In this document: piece after piece, positions 46,491-60,342 of the stretch
Layout: every line of letters begins with the position of its first letter
Numbering within the stretch: position 1 is the stretch's first letter
From: Trochalopteron elliotii
Lineage: Eukaryota; Chordata; Aves; Passeriformes; Leiothrichidae
Assembly (NCBI GenBank): GCA_024734555.1
Contig: JANPWX010000026.1
Location: 930,848 to 994,847, forward strand
Direction: 5' to 3'
DNA length: 64,000 bases
Position numbers and translations under genes: made by a program
Notes under the pieces: generated by a model
Databases searched by the model: none
Told to the model about the DNA's origin: nothing
The model's input: only the letters and a program-made list of their open reading frames with translations

Positions 46491-49400
46491 AGGTGAGGTG
46501 TGGAAATGGCACTGTGTGCTGGGGAGAAGTTTGGCTGTAAAGCCTTTGCAGTTAGTGGTGGTGTGGGTGGATGACCTGCTTACACTCATACTGAAAGTGT
46601 TACAAAACACAGTCCAAGCAAATTTTTTCCTTTTCTAGTTCAGGGCCTTGGAACAGAAGTGATGGGATTGCAGACACACTGGGTGCTTGCCATAGGAGGA
46701 CAGTATCTTCTGTCACGGTCCATATTTTCAAACTCCACTGCAGTGCATATCAGCACCTACACTCGTGGTGCACCAGGAACAGTGCAGAATTATCATGTGT
46801 TTCTGAGCTTCAAAAATGTTTTAGTAGTAAAATAGAGGGTTGCTGAGAGCTAGTCCATCCTGAGCTGTCATTCCTGTTGCTCCCTTTAAGACTCTGCATC
46901 GTGCTCAGCCATTTGGGAACCAGAGTCTGAGCAGAAATCTGTCTTTTGCAAATATAAGGTGCTTTCAGGAAGAAATGTAACTTCACATTAAAAAAATTGA
47001 ATTATTTGCTAAAGTTAAATTCATAGTGAAATAAATTCAGCAGCTGAGGATTCTGTTGTGACACCTGTTTGCAGCCTGCAGTTGGCATCAGTAGACATGA
47101 CTATATCTTTAAGGTATACCTTCATGAGAGCAAAACCATAGTTCTTTAAAAAGATTACCTGAAACTGAATTGATTCAAAATGTTGTGTATGTTATACCCC
47201 TGTGGTCCTCATGGAACTAAAATGAGAAGCTTCTTAAAAACGCCACACTCTTTAGAGACTCAGCACATACCTAAATTATGAGCCTGATCTAAAACTATTT
47301 AAGATTAATGTAAGTAGCTTTTTCTCTTTGAAGGCTATGAATTGGCTTCTTAATCTCCTTGGTGTAATTTGAAATAACTTTTTCTGTTGGAAATATCAAA
47401 ACTGAGTCTGAAGCTTTCAGGCAGTGACCATCCCATAGCTGGGGTCAAACAAAAATTCATAAAGTGAAGAAACACTGATTTTAACAGCAGTTTTTATTGT
47501 TACGTGTAGAAGAGCATTAGTATGTCTTCAACATGGCATCTGAGATTCTAAGCTGGCTGGTGTAAATGAACTGAAAACATAACACCCTTAGTGTTTCTAG
47601 GTTTCTAGTAGTCAATGAATTTATTATAGCAAGCTAAGTGTGTTGTTAATAAACTTGAATTTTTGTTTTGATCTTACGTAGAACAATGGGAAGACAGACA
47701 CAGTGCTAAAGGCAATCCTGCCTCTGATATATTGCAGCTGTATTAATTACCAAAGAGTGGGAACAGCCTTGCCCTCACAGCTGGGTGTGATAAAAGAGTG
47801 AGTTAGTTGGTAGAGAGTCAGCTGCAGTCTGCTGGCTCTGCTGTGAGGAGGAAGGGACAGGAGGTCATGTGAGGGACAGACAGGGTTAGGTGGCCGTGCT
47901 GGGGATGGGAAGCAGTGAGCTGGAACTGCAGAAAAGGGAGAGAGAGAAGGAGAGAAAGAGCCAGAGCTGTGGGGAGCTGCCCATGGGAAGCTACATAGAA
48001 AATGTATGAAAGACTTCTAGATAACAAGGTGCTGATGCTTGAAGCCCTCTGAAGTTCTACCAAAGCACTATGAGTGCGTGGCCATCTCTACAATAACAGA
48101 ACAAGTCCATTATTGTTTGAATTGTACCAATAGAACAAAATTACAATACTCTCATGAAATGAGAGAGAGAGGCAAATAATTTAGCTATACAAAGTAAACA
48201 AAGCAATTTCTTGGGACTACAGGTCACTTACTTTGGAATTTTGTTGCTTAAAAAAAAAGTATTCAGAGTGATGATGTCATATTCTTTGTGTGAGAAATAG
48301 TATAAATCATTGACTACCTTTCTTAAAAAAGAGCTAGTTAAGATTTTATGTTGCTCAATTAAATCAAGGTGCTTTGAAGCATGAAATGCCTGTTCTTAGA
48401 TCCTGCTGTGATCCTAGCATCACACAGAGCAGAACAATTTTTCAAAGAATTTCCATATGCACTTATAATGCCCATAAGTTTTGAAACAGCCATAATATCT
48501 AGTTTTGATTCAAAAATCTCAAGTAATGAAGAATTAGCTACCCCAACATTTGCTTCTGTGTAAAATTACCTTAATTTTAACAGGTGCTTTGTCCTTGCAA
48601 TCCAAGTAATTTTTGGTGGGATCTTTTGGTTATTTTTAGCACATTTTGTCAAAAGTAGGTTTGTGTTAGAAAAAAATCTGATGTAAAAATAACAATAGTG
48701 TAGGTTTCTGTGGGACACAAACCCAAGCTTTCATGCCAAAGTATGGTGAGGGAAGTGTAAAATGCTCAATGCACAAAGATTAGCTCTGTGACAGACGTTC
48801 CCCTTGGCTGGAGCCTCCACTTTCTCCATCCTCTGATTGCTCTGCCCTGTCCTGGGGACCTGCTGAAGTATCCCATGACTTCTGATTCAGGATTTCCACG
48901 AGAAATCTACTGTGTGTGGGAGAATGTTATTCCATCTCTTGTCCTCATACGCTGTTCAGACATGGCAACGATGACACCTGAACCTGAGAACAGAGAAATG
49001 TCATCAGGTGCCCTCCTTAGCTGTGGCTGCTCTAGCAGTGTTCTGGTCTCGTTCTGCATTTCCTGAGTGGAATAGCACTCTTTCCTTGCTCAGTAAAACC
49101 TGACAAGGAAGTTGCATATTCTATATTTAATCTAGCTGCTTAACAGAGCTTGCTCACCACAAAAATCCATTAAAAAATTTAGATTTTTCGTGCTTGCAGA
49201 AAATGATTGCATCATGCAGTACTCAGGTCAAGGGATGTGGTCTGAAATAAAGAGCAGAAAGGGAAGGTGCTTTTTCCTATTAGAGGATTTGTCACTAGCG
49301 GTAGTATTTAGCACTTCTAGCAGTATGAGTAACTGTCAGATAAGAGACTAAAGCTGGAATCAGATAAGAAATAGAGAATTCATCCATACCAAATCTTTCT

Positions 49401-50477
49401 CCTTTCTTCTGCCCTTACTGCATCCATGAACAGTTGCTAAGGCTTGGGAAGAACGAAGGTGCTGCTCAAGAAAAAAGGCCTTTATAATTGACTATTTCTT
49501 GGCATCAAGGCAAGCCATGTGTTAAGATCACAAAGGAAAAAAACTCAGTGATAAAAAGGATATTTATATAATATGACTTAGTTTTGCTGCACAGTTGATC
49601 TGTCATCTTAGAGATTTTTTTTTTTCCTTTCAAGCTACTGTTAAAATATCAGGATGGGAACATTGTAATACTGTAGAATGGCAACATCTGATAGCTCTAG
49701 TAGTCAGTCTGTTTAAGCCTCTACACTTCTACTTTTAAACTTCTCTATGATCTATTTTATTAGAATTTTCCTCATAGAAAGTCTTGGGAGACTCTATGTA
49801 CTGTACATAAATGTCTGTTTATTTGAGTCTTGGATGAAGACTGAAATGAGTGTTCATCATTTTAGTCAACTGTGGACATGCATTTCCATTTTGGAGAATT
49901 TATTTAACAGAGGAGGCAAGTATTCAGGTCCAGTGCTCTGTCACAAGGGTGTGGCATGCATTTCATATTAGTCCTTGAAGTAATTTTGTTTTGTAGATAA
50001 TCTGTTTTTCAGGAACCTGGAGAATAAATCAGGTACTTTAGAGGGTTCAGTAGCTGTAAGAATCTGATGTACATCATTCATACTAAATATTTTTCCTATT
50101 GTATTTCTTGGAGTAGTATATTAGCCAAAACTTTTATAGGCATGCAGATTTTCTGCTCTGCAGCACAGCTTAAGGAACATAGCAAAGTTTTATAATCATA
50201 GTAAAATGAATCTATTGGTCAGCCTATTTAAACCTAAAGGATTAAAATGAAAGGGATAGATGGTTATTTTGTTCATTTTTAAAATAACAATTGGGTTACA
50301 GAAAATTAAAAAAATCTCCAACATAAAAAAATACAACAAATCCAAAAAAACACCCCACCCATGGTAATAATAAAATTGCATTATTATTGAAATAGTCTAA
50401 CAAATTCTTATAGGAAACTTGTAAGCCTTTCACTTTTCCTTAATAAGTCTCCATTCTATTTGTCTGAATAGTGGTAA
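46491..50477. other. Intergenic, nothing firmly recognised
   Basis: Contains a purine-rich, moderately GC-rich patch at about 47845-47990 (ggagagagagaaggagagaa). It may be an old repeat, but I cannot name it. Confidence 0.5.
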
Positions 50478-50675
50478 ATCAGAGAATCATGGAATGGCCT
50501 GGGTTGGAAGGGACCTTAAAGATCCAGCACCCCTGCCATGGGCAAGGACACCTTCCACTAGACCAGCTTGATTAGAGCCTCATCCAACCTGGCCTAAAAC
50601 ACTCCCAGGGCTTGGGGCATCCACAACTTCTCTGGCAATCTGTTCCAATGCCTCACCACCCTCACAGTGTATGTG
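50478..50675 (-). mobile_element. CR1 LINE 3'-end fragment
   Basis: agagaatcatggaatggcct, gggttggaagggacctt, ccatgggcaaggacacctt and ggcatccacaacttctctgg are reverse-complement CR1 3' blocks. It ends near cctcaccaccctcacagtgt. Confidence 0.88.
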
Positions 50676-51234
50676 CAGAGTATTTTTTTTTCTTCTTGTG
50701 GCAAGTTTTCCGGTTGGAGAGTTGATGCGGGCTAGGTTTTGCAGCATTAATGTTCAAGGAGTTTTTAATTTTAATGATGATGACTGTATGTATAATCAAG
50801 GTCCAAAATGAAAAATATCACAGTCAAATTACTGCATGAACTATACTTTTTCAGACATAATGCATTTTTGATTTGCTTGCAGAGTTTTTCTTGATGTCTG
50901 TTTTTGAATTTTATAGCTGTAGAATAATCTTATCAATAAATTTGACAATAAGGATAAATAATACATTAACATTTTAATAATATCTATTAAAACAAAAACA
51001 ACCCACCTCCAAACAGTGATAATAAATGCAATGCTGTCTGGATATTATTTTAGATACTTTTGAGAAAAAAAATCCTCCTGTTTTGGGGATGTAATGACAT
51101 TAGGCAAAACCTTGAGGAGACCAGGCAAAGCACTATGCATTGATTTTTGCATCAGTCATCTCCACAGGTCGCTAGTTTTGAGGAGTGGCAACATTAGGGA
51201 CACCATGTTTGTAGCCTCGGTTTCTCTCTCCATA
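50676..51234. other. Intergenic, nothing recognised
   Basis: AT-rich sequence between a CR1 3' fragment and the ERV-like segment. Confidence 0.5.
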
Positions 51235-51960
51235 AGTATCTTGGTTTGAAAGACTGGGAAGGGAAAAACCAGAGCCTCCCTTGGAATGGAGAATGTAAAC
51301 CTCCTCCCTGTGAATTACGATAATTTTGAAATTAAGGGGCTCTCAGGCGAAGATATGACAATAGGAATAACAGTTCTTTACTGGTGTGTGTAACAAGGCA
51401 AACAAACAACAACAACTCTGGCATTAACCGCAAGGAGCACCAGGAGCCCAGTGACCCCTTCTTGGCCGCGGGCACCCTCCCCGTAGTGCAGTTCCCGTCA
51501 CGGCCAGCAGGGGCGCCGGTGGCTCCCGGCGGGCAGGGCGGGTGCGATGATCCCCACGCGGCTGCAGGGGGCGCTGTGGCGCGGGCTCGGGGAGCACACG
51601 GTAATGGCGGCTCGGCCCAGGCGGGAAGGGATGGGAAAGATTTATAAGAAAGTCAGTGGCTGAGGAAGCGGAAGGGCTTGGCAGGCAGGGGGTGCAGGCT
51701 GCAGTGCAGCGAACAGACTCAGAACAGCACCGAAGAAGCAGCAGGGGGACAGGATAACAGTGACCCTGCTCCCAGCGAGGCGACAGGCCCCAAGATAACA
51801 AGGTCCCAGTTCAGTGGCTGCTCCCAGGAGCAGGGGCTCACCCCACACCAGAAGAAACAGGACCCGGCTGGACTTCTGCAGCAGCTGTGAGCTCCTTTCC
51901 CAAGCAGCAGCTACACCGTTGCCCTCCAAAGGCTCAGATCAAGTGAGTGAGAGTTTGCTC
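51235..51960. mobile_element. Probable passerine-type ERV LTR and adjoining GC-rich segment
   Basis: 51235-51395 (cttggtttgaaagactggg..., gcctcccttggaatggaga, ttttgaaattaaggggctct, aataacagttctttactgg) resembles, from memory, a common LTR in songbird genomes. It passes directly into a CpG-rich block (51424-51640) containing GCAGGGGGCGCTGTGG and cacacggtaatggcgg, then a purine-rich part to about 51960. No gag, pol or env reading frame is visible. Strand and exact ends could not be settled, and the right part may be unrelated. Confidence 0.45.
51561..51580 (+). promoter_or_regulatory. CTCF-like motif in the GC-rich ERV segment
   Basis: GCTGCAGGGGGCGCTGTGGC matches the CTCF core (CCASYAGRKGGCRS) at all but two positions. 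A weaker relative, CCAGCAGGGGCGCC, lies at about 51504. The motif match is direct; binding is inference. Confidence 0.4.
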
Positions 51961-52727
51961 TCCCTGCAAGCACCCAGCCTCAGTGCTTCTTAGCAACACG
52001 ATGGGAAAAATTCCACTGGTAACAAGTAAAGAAAAGGAAAGAAAACAACCCCAAAACTCAGCCCCCAACAATAAGGCAGATTGGGTAAAGCCTTTGAGCT
52101 ACCTGTAGCAGGTAAGAAGGGAAGTGATAAGAAGTGGTAAGAAGATCCAGGATGTGAAAATGAGCTGCTGAATTTCATTAAGTGAATGATATCAACGAGA
52201 ATTTTTCATATCAGAAAGTGCAGGGAAAAAGGAGGATTTCAGGCTGAGTAAATGGCTACTGGTGAACCACCTCAGTATTCTGAGGGTTGTCTTGGCCTGG
52301 GCTGACTTACCAGAATCAGTATGAAAAAGCTGTTGTTGAATATGCTACAAAGTAAAATTTGGACCCAAATAATTTGAAGCTGGAGAAACAATTTTGCTTC
52401 CCTGTGCCGTTGCAGAGTTTACGAAAATATCTACCATGCCAGATTTATGTAAGGGCAGAATTATCATAAGTACATCACTAAAATGCACATTTTCACAAAC
52501 AATATTTGCATGATCACTGAGTAATTTTGTTTTAATATCTATCATATTTCAATTTATATAGGAAAATATCGTGTACCAGAGTGACAATAACTGAAGGAAG
52601 ATTTGGGCAAATGGACCAGATGTGTTCTGGCTCAGGCTGCATAAAATGTATTTGGACTCTTCATTCTTGGACCAGGTACCATCAGTGCAACCTGCAGGAG
52701 GAAAGAAACAATTAAATAATACTAGTA

Positions 52728-52830
52728 ACATTTTTATTTTTAATTATTGTTTATTATTTATTATGTAATAAATAATATACAATAATATAAAATGTCATTA
52801 TAGTAATCATATAAATAAATTATATTTACA
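52728..52830. repeat. AT-only low-complexity, partly palindromic stretch
   Basis: Dominated by TTATTTATTATGTAATAAAT-like sequence with almost no G or C over about 100 bp. Local inverted symmetry could form cruciforms. Confidence 0.7.
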
Positions 52831-53042
52831 AACAGTGATGCATCTGAACAGTTGTCCATTAAGGCCCATTTAATCTGTAGCATTCTAACCCAAAATTCAT
52901 GTCAGCCGGTAAAACTTATGCTCCTTTGTCTTTCTGTATATGATATAAAATTAAGATGGCAGAGATGGCATGTAAACGCTGCAGAAAAAAAAAAATCAGT
53001 GAAAGAGGTGCAAATGGTCCAAGTTGGTAAATGTTTCGTTTA

Positions 53043-53150
53043 CAAAAAAAACCCAAAAAAACCAAAACAAAAGCAAACAACAACAAAAAAAAACCCCAAA
53101 AGATCCCAAAACCAAAAAAAACCCAACAACAACAAAAAACTCCATAAAAT
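53043..53150 (+). repeat. A-rich (AAAAACCC/CAACAA) low-complexity tract
   Basis: Almost only A and C on the plus strand. It produces spurious Lys/Asn/Pro-rich and, on the other strand, Phe/Gly-rich reading frames. Confidence 0.85.
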
Positions 53151-56100
53151 TGCAAAACTAGTACTAACACAGCAAATGGGAGTCCTGGGTGGTTAGGAGG
53201 AAAGAGAGATAGGAAACACCCAATATAAATAAAAGTACATTAAATTTAAACTTTATCTACTAAGAGGAAACTGCTTGGGGACTGGAGCATATGCTTTTTC
53301 ATGATAATCAGAAAATGTAGTCAGCTAATTAATGTTTGTCCTCATGCTATTTGAAAAATGTAGAAAACAAAGTTTTTGTAAGCTCTAGAGTCTTAAGTAA
53401 TTAGACACCATGTTAGACCTCTCCAGTACCCTTAGAAGTAAAGACATAATATTGAATTCAAGAACCTCAGAACTGAATCTATTAGAGTGCAGCAGCAATG
53501 TATTTTAGAGGCATTCCTGTCAATAATTCAAGAGAATTATTAGGGGTTTTTTTTTAACAGCCTCTTTCCTAGTAAACTTGCTTTAGATGCTGCTGGGTGT
53601 CTGCTAAGCTTGTTTCCTATATTCCTAATCAGAAAAATGCATGCTACATCAGTCTCTTCCTAATGTTTGATGTATACAACATTGTGGAGATTTGACATAT
53701 CATCATCCATAGCAATGAACTTTCTAATTTCAGCTCTTATATGCAGGTCTGTTCACATGGCAGTCTGTAACCAAATTATCTTTTTTATTGTCCCTTTTTG
53801 ATTAATTTTAAAGTTATGAATATTGCCCTGTGAGATGCTTACTAAAGACTCATTTATATTTTTACAAATTCGAAAGTCTATGCTTTGGTGGACTTTATGG
53901 TTGCATAAAAGATAAAGATTTTCAATTTGTTTAGTGAGTTTGTCAGATTATTGCTATGGGATCTTTTTTATTTTTCTTCAGTTTAGTGATAAATTACTTA
54001 CCTTGCTACTGTTTGATTTTTTGGGTTTTATCTTTGTTAATCAGGTATTTGAACTCAGTTTCCAGGGTGTTTTTTAAGAAGCCTTAACTATTATGTCTAG
54101 GGTCTACTCATTAGACTCATGCCCTACATGTTTATGGATCGTTGATGAACCTCCTGGTACCTTTGAATAACAACCTGTAAACCAACATCTGTTTTTCATT
54201 TCCACCCTGTGAGTTGAAAGCTGTGAGGATAAGCATTTGGGCTTGGGCTTATTAGAGATGCTGAGCATCAAACTTCTCCAAACACTTGAGAGAATAATGT
54301 TACAGCTTTGTTTTCTTTCAGGCTCTTACAAAAAATGGTTGTATCTAAGCTTGAGAAGGATGTTAAAATACCATACAACCTTCAAAAAATTGAAACTAAA
54401 GTTGTGTATACTGGTACTCCATGGATTCATTCCAAAATTAATATCCCAGATTTGTTATTATTTGGTGTGTCAAAGTTTAGGAAAAATAGAAATGCAACAA
54501 CTGCTATATTTAATGGAGCCAATTTACAATGCCCAGATGTGATAGCCACCTGTCTTCTGCTGTGGCCATCACAGAAATGGAAAGATAGCAAAAGAGTTTT
54601 GATTTTTTCTTTCATACTCTAAAGATGAAGTCTATAGTGGCAAACTCAAATTTTTCCTTTTCTTTTTCAGTGGGTGAGAAGTGGTGATTTTAATTTTTAT
54701 GTCTATTGTAGTGCTCATATATTGAAAAAGTAACAAAACATCAAGACACTTTGATTCTCTGAAATCCTTATTTTCTCTTCCTCGTCTGCCAAGTACATTT
54801 CATTGCATCTGTGTAGGATATCGTTTGCACATCTGTAGATGAATTATTGATGCATCCTAGGATATTTTTAGAACAATTAGCTTTATACTTCACTGAATTA
54901 CTCTTTTTGCCATTTTTCTGTCAGTAAAGTGTTAAAATTTTGATGCTAATTGTCTGCAGCACTTGGGAGTGATTCTAACACCACCATCAGTATGCTTTTC
55001 CACTTCAAGAAATTTAGAAAATGAGTATGCTTACAGAGCTGTAAAATACTCAGATCTGCTCAATTTCACTTTGCTTTGACCCTAGAAGACAGATTTTCTG
55101 TCAGAGCTCCCAGACTGCAAAGTTAAATTCTAATTAGATATGCTTAAATAGTAATGCAATTATCTTGACTATTTCCAACAGTAAGTTTCAATTTCTGGAG
55201 CACAGGAGGGTATTTCTTGCTGTAGGTGTATTGATTTTTTTCTCAATTTTCAGGTATATTAATGTTTAACAGGTAATGCTCCTCTAACAATTCAAAAGGA
55301 TGTCTGAACTGTCAGAAATGTCTGTATTGTATGGCCAGTAAATATAGCTCAGTTCTTTTCTGAATGACATGTGGTGTGCTGTGGACATCATAGAACAAAC
55401 CTGAACAGAGAAACTGTCACATGCTCTAGCAGTCCTATCTTAGATGGTTCCTCGTAGTGCTGATAATTTTTTTTCAGTTGCCAGCTATTTTTAGAGTCTT
55501 GGTTTTAAGAATATATTCTATAAGTAGTTTATTAATGGTGTAGTGCAAACCTGGAATGTGGCGCAGCAGTCTATGTTTACTTGACTGCAGCATAAAAGGC
55601 TAATTTAAATTATGAGCAATGTAAGCAAGGCCACGTATTTTTATACCAGGAATGATATCCCAGATAACTTCCCACATTTTACCACGTAGTGAAGAAAGGT
55701 ATTCCTTTCTTATTAAGAAAGCTTTAAGGTGTTTATGAAGCTTTAGTCTGTGTGTCTTGAAGATGTGAAAGATAATCCTGTTTAATTAAGGATTTACCTT
55801 AATTTCAGTTGTGTTGGACTTTGAAAATATAAGAGACTTCAGAAATTATGACTGTGGACACAGAGTCTTCATGTTCAACTTAAGTAAAGATCTTTGTTTC
55901 ACCTTAAGGCAGGTGCCAACCTTCTGCTTTAGAATAAGACAGGTCAGACAGAATAATTTTCCTGTATTTCTCCAATACTACCTCTCCATTCTCAGCATCC
56001 TGATCTTGTAAGTTCTGCCAACTTACTTCCAGTCATGTGCAAGTTAAACAAACAGGAGTGTGGCGGCTTACTCCCAGTCGTGGAGGTGGCTGGGAGACTT

Positions 56101-59100
56101 CCTGAGTGATGGGAAGGCACAGTCAGGCTGTCCTGGGAGAAGGAGGAGTAGCTGGCCTAAAGGTGGGCCAAGAAGTGTTCTCAGGGGATCCCATGGTGTT
56201 TCAAGAGCTGGAGTTATTAATGAGTCATGGCACTCAATACCAAGCCATGTGCAGGTCTAACATGTAGATCCTGTGGTCATTCAGCAGTGAGATCACCTCT
56301 TAAGAGATGTGCCCCAAGAAATTAAGAGTGAAAGGAATCTATTCACCCACCATTCAAGCCTAATGAAGAGTATGTATGGAAATGGGGCTTTCTGCTTTCC
56401 GTAATGCAGAATTAAAAATTGTTAGAAATCCTGCTCTGAGAAAAAAGACTAGAATAAGGAGATCAGGTCTCTACAGATCTGAACTAAACATCATTGGAAT
56501 TAGATCTTAAAACACTAAAAGAAGGAGGTCAAGTCTCTACTGTTCCTATTTTAAAAAAGAAAAGTAGGAAAATATTGCTGGGTAAACAGAGACATTAATA
56601 GAAATAGGAAGGGAAGAAGGCACTTAAGCACCATTTCTCAATGGTATTTAAGTATCTAGTTCTCACTAAAATTCTGTGAGTGTTATGCACCAATATAAAC
56701 TACTGAAGAGGATATGGACGATATTTTTCAAATCAATTAGTTTATGTTCCTTCTTCCTGAGACTTTCTGTAGAAAGTACATTTTTAAAATTTTACCCTCA
56801 CTCTGTAGCACCCAGAAGACTAATATTTTCTCATGCTTTTATACGCTTCTGGACAAACAAAAAATCACCTCAAAATTATGCCCAAACTTCTTTCTTCAGC
56901 TAGAAAACAGTAACATGTTGCAGATTATTTTTCAACTACAGAACAATATCTACACAAATTCAATCTTTTTATAGCAACTACTACAGGTGAATACCTGTAA
57001 ATGATTTTCTTTTATCTGCTTTTCCACTTCCTTCATAATGTGACTTCTTTTTAAAAATATTTGGTTTTTTGAGAGAGGCAAAAAGACAATTGCACTAATG
57101 CATTTTCTCAAAACACAATAAAAACACATTCACCTTTGTCTTCTTGAAATAAGTGATACTGAAACCCTTTCACAGCAGATTTAAGGTATGATTTTGTCTT
57201 GAACCTCCATTCTTTGTGGAGTATTCTGGAATCAGAAAAATAATAATGTAACGGATTGTGAGAGCTTGTAATCAACTCGTCAGAAAGCCACCTATAATAA
57301 CAAGATTTAAAGTTGACATAAACATTGTTTTGCCAGATAAACAGGGAACTTTCTGACAGGAGAATCCAGCTTGAACATTTTTATTATTACTAATCTTTCA
57401 GTAACCCATAGGAAGGGTTTTTACAATTTTAAAAGCTGAAAGAAACAGCAAATAATTTTTTGTTGTACTTGAATGGACTGCCTGAGCAAATTTCACTAGT
57501 TTCACCTTACTATTCATTTGAACAGCAGAAGATAAGTTCTGGTACAGACTTTGCTAACTGTTGACAGTGCTTTTTTACTGTATTCTTCTGTTCCTATGTA
57601 TTTCGTGCTTGATTAGAGCAAAGGCTCAGATTATGAAACATTAAAAGTTGCTCTGGATTATCACCTTCCAGTAGCAACTTGCTGGAATGAAACAGGGGAA
57701 GTAAAACGCTGTATAAGGTGGCTTTTATTTATTTGCTTCATAAAACATAATCTGTATTTGTATGAACTAGTCAGTTTGTAGCAGAATGAGCAATGAATGT
57801 AAGAGTTCTTAGTAGAGATGAAGCTGAAATTATGGGGCCAAGGAATTTCCATCCATGCAGACAAATGACATTGACAGATGTAATGTTTAATCACACATGA
57901 CATTAAATTGCACAAGATAAAAATTTGAAGATATCAAAAGATCCCTCCTATATTCAGTAATGCTCCCACAAATGGATCATTTCTCTGCACACACAAAGTC
58001 TTCCATTGTATTTTCTGGCCAGCAGAAGAGCAGGAAAGGGAACATCAGTGAAACAGACTTCAAGCTGATTATAGGGTATCGAGGGCACTGAGGAAGTTCT
58101 TTTGAAACTTCTCAGTTCTTCTCAGGAGTGTCCTGAATCTTTTAATTCCTCTCTCTCCCTCTCTGACATAAATTCATACTCACTATTCATACCCAGAATT
58201 TATTGTCTGATATGACTGAATTTTTAATTAGCCTTTTGCCCATTTTCCTTGGCTGTCTGTCTTTAGGGAAAACTTCCTGAAGCTTCTTCCAGTCAGGATA
58301 GAAGACTAGACATGCAGATGTCCAAGTAATAGACAAAGCAAAACCACTTATCAAATATATTGGTTAATTTAGCTTGATTCTGTTTATGTAGGAGAAATGA
58401 ATGTCTGTGCCTAAATTCTATGAATACACTTCTATGTAGAGTTGAGTTATAGTACATATTTAATGACAAAATAAATGTTGGTCTATTTTATTCTCCACAA
58501 CAAAACAGTTGTGGTAGTTATAATTCTTAAAGAGGCGTCAGTTTGTTGTACTGTGTTTATTCTCTGACAAAAACTAATGACAATGAAGTCATCAAGCCCA
58601 CATGAAATCCCTCAGGCACAGTCATTATAATTTGTTATTATTTCTTCTTATGCTTTGCAATGAGTGATGAAATGGTTTGAAATAACACAAAAGAGGGCTC
58701 TGAATTATCTAAAACTGTCTAATATAGTCATGGCTTAGTATTTAAAATTACCTCTTGAATCACTGGGGGTATTAAATGGGGTGGAAATGCATTTTATGTG
58801 TCTATAATTCTCATAAAGAAAATGCTAGAAGTAAAGCAGAGATGGTTTGGTAACTGCTTGGGAGCCTGAAGGATTAAGGAGAAGATAATTTCTTGCATTA
58901 TTTATCAAGTATGAAATTGGGGAGAAAATCTTACTCTGCAAGAAGGAATAGCATAAAATATTTTTAAATTGCAGTAAGAAAACAGTTTTGGAATGAAATG
59001 TTGATGCTTCTCAGGAGATTCTTTTTTAATGGAAAGAGTATGTTTTTACAAATCTATTTTGTTTTTGTTCTTAATTGATTTAATTACATCCAGATTTTAC

Positions 59101-60328
59101 GTTCTGTTCCACTGAGTAAATTTCTCAAGGCCTCTAATTGCTGAGTGGAATGACTACTATGTGGCATGAGGAAATGGGTATGTTAAATTTTCAGATTGTT
59201 GATTTGCAAGTAAGATCATGAAAGAAATGCATGCTTTTAGCACCATGCTTTTTAAAATCTGCGTCCTCTCACTGTACTTTTCACCCTCAAGCAGAAGCAA
59301 GTGAACCAGCTAACCTCTCAATTACTCTGCCAGTTGCACGCCACTTTCTTCTATAGATTTGCCAGAGTGTCCACAGCATGGGTCACAGCTCATATGACTT
59401 GTGTCATGCTGCTTCTCAGCAGGGAGTCATGATATTGTTTAAAGTTGTAGAAACCACTCAGATTGCCACTTGGCTGAATCCTAAAATCAAAGAGGAATGC
59501 AGGTGGCATGTGTACACACAACAAAAGAAAATAGTGAAAAACAAGGCTAAACTTCTGAGGGTGCTTTCTTGTACACAGCCCTCATTAACAGGTGATGTTT
59601 TTTCAAATATAGTATTTAATTTTAGATAATAAAAATAAGGATGAATTGATTTGATCTATTTATTTTGCTAACGCTCTCTGAACGTTATCACAAATATGTA
59701 ATTCATACATCACAACAAAATGGGCTGCAACAAAAAAATAGAAATCAAGAATTTGCTTGTGTTATCTTGTCAAATCTCTCCTTCATCCTGAAGATTAAAA
59801 AAAAGGGAAAAGTCTTATGATTTTGATCTTGGCATTCTACTTCCTGTACTTTCTCACGCTTTGTTGTTTCTACAAGGTAGTATATTATATATGCATTAAG
59901 AAATGTTTCAGGGTGACTCATATTTTCATGTGTTATTGAATTATTTTTTTTGTCCAGTGCTATCTAGTGTTTTCACTGGAAATACATATTTTTAGTAGGC
60001 TTAGTATTACTTTATTATTTTTAACCAGAATTTTTTGACAATTAATGTTGGTCACATAATTCCCAAGCAGTAATTTCTGTTAATGGAAGAATCCATTGAA
60101 GCCTAGGTTCTAATTTCAGCAACAGTTGTAAAAATGGTGTCATAAAATAGAGCTAAAGCAAGGAAGCTGAAGGATGGAAGTTAAAGGTGTGATATATTAT
60201 AAAAATTGCAATAGCACCTTTCATATGTGTCACAGAATGGTGTTTCTTTCCCTTTTTCTGTGCTGTCACCTCTAAAAAAAGTGACATTCAGTACTGAGCA
60301 GCACAGCTTAGGAAATAGCATAGTTCTC
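53151..60328. other. Intergenic, nothing firmly recognised
   Basis: Mostly AT-rich. A patch at 56045-56340 has higher GC and a 66-codon frame but no recognised repeat or gene. A 105-codon frame at 54308-54622 is discussed as a lead. Confidence 0.5.
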
Positions 60329-60342
60329 GGGGGGGGGGGGGG
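60329..60342 (+). repeat. G14 homopolymer
   Basis: Fourteen consecutive G in otherwise AT-rich sequence, flanked by agttctc and ttgcag. Confidence 0.9.

Noticed and set aside
52852..53196. Lys/Asn-rich 114-codon frame and its Phe/Gly-rich antisense partner
   Set aside because: Both arise from the A-rich low-complexity tract at 53043-53150.
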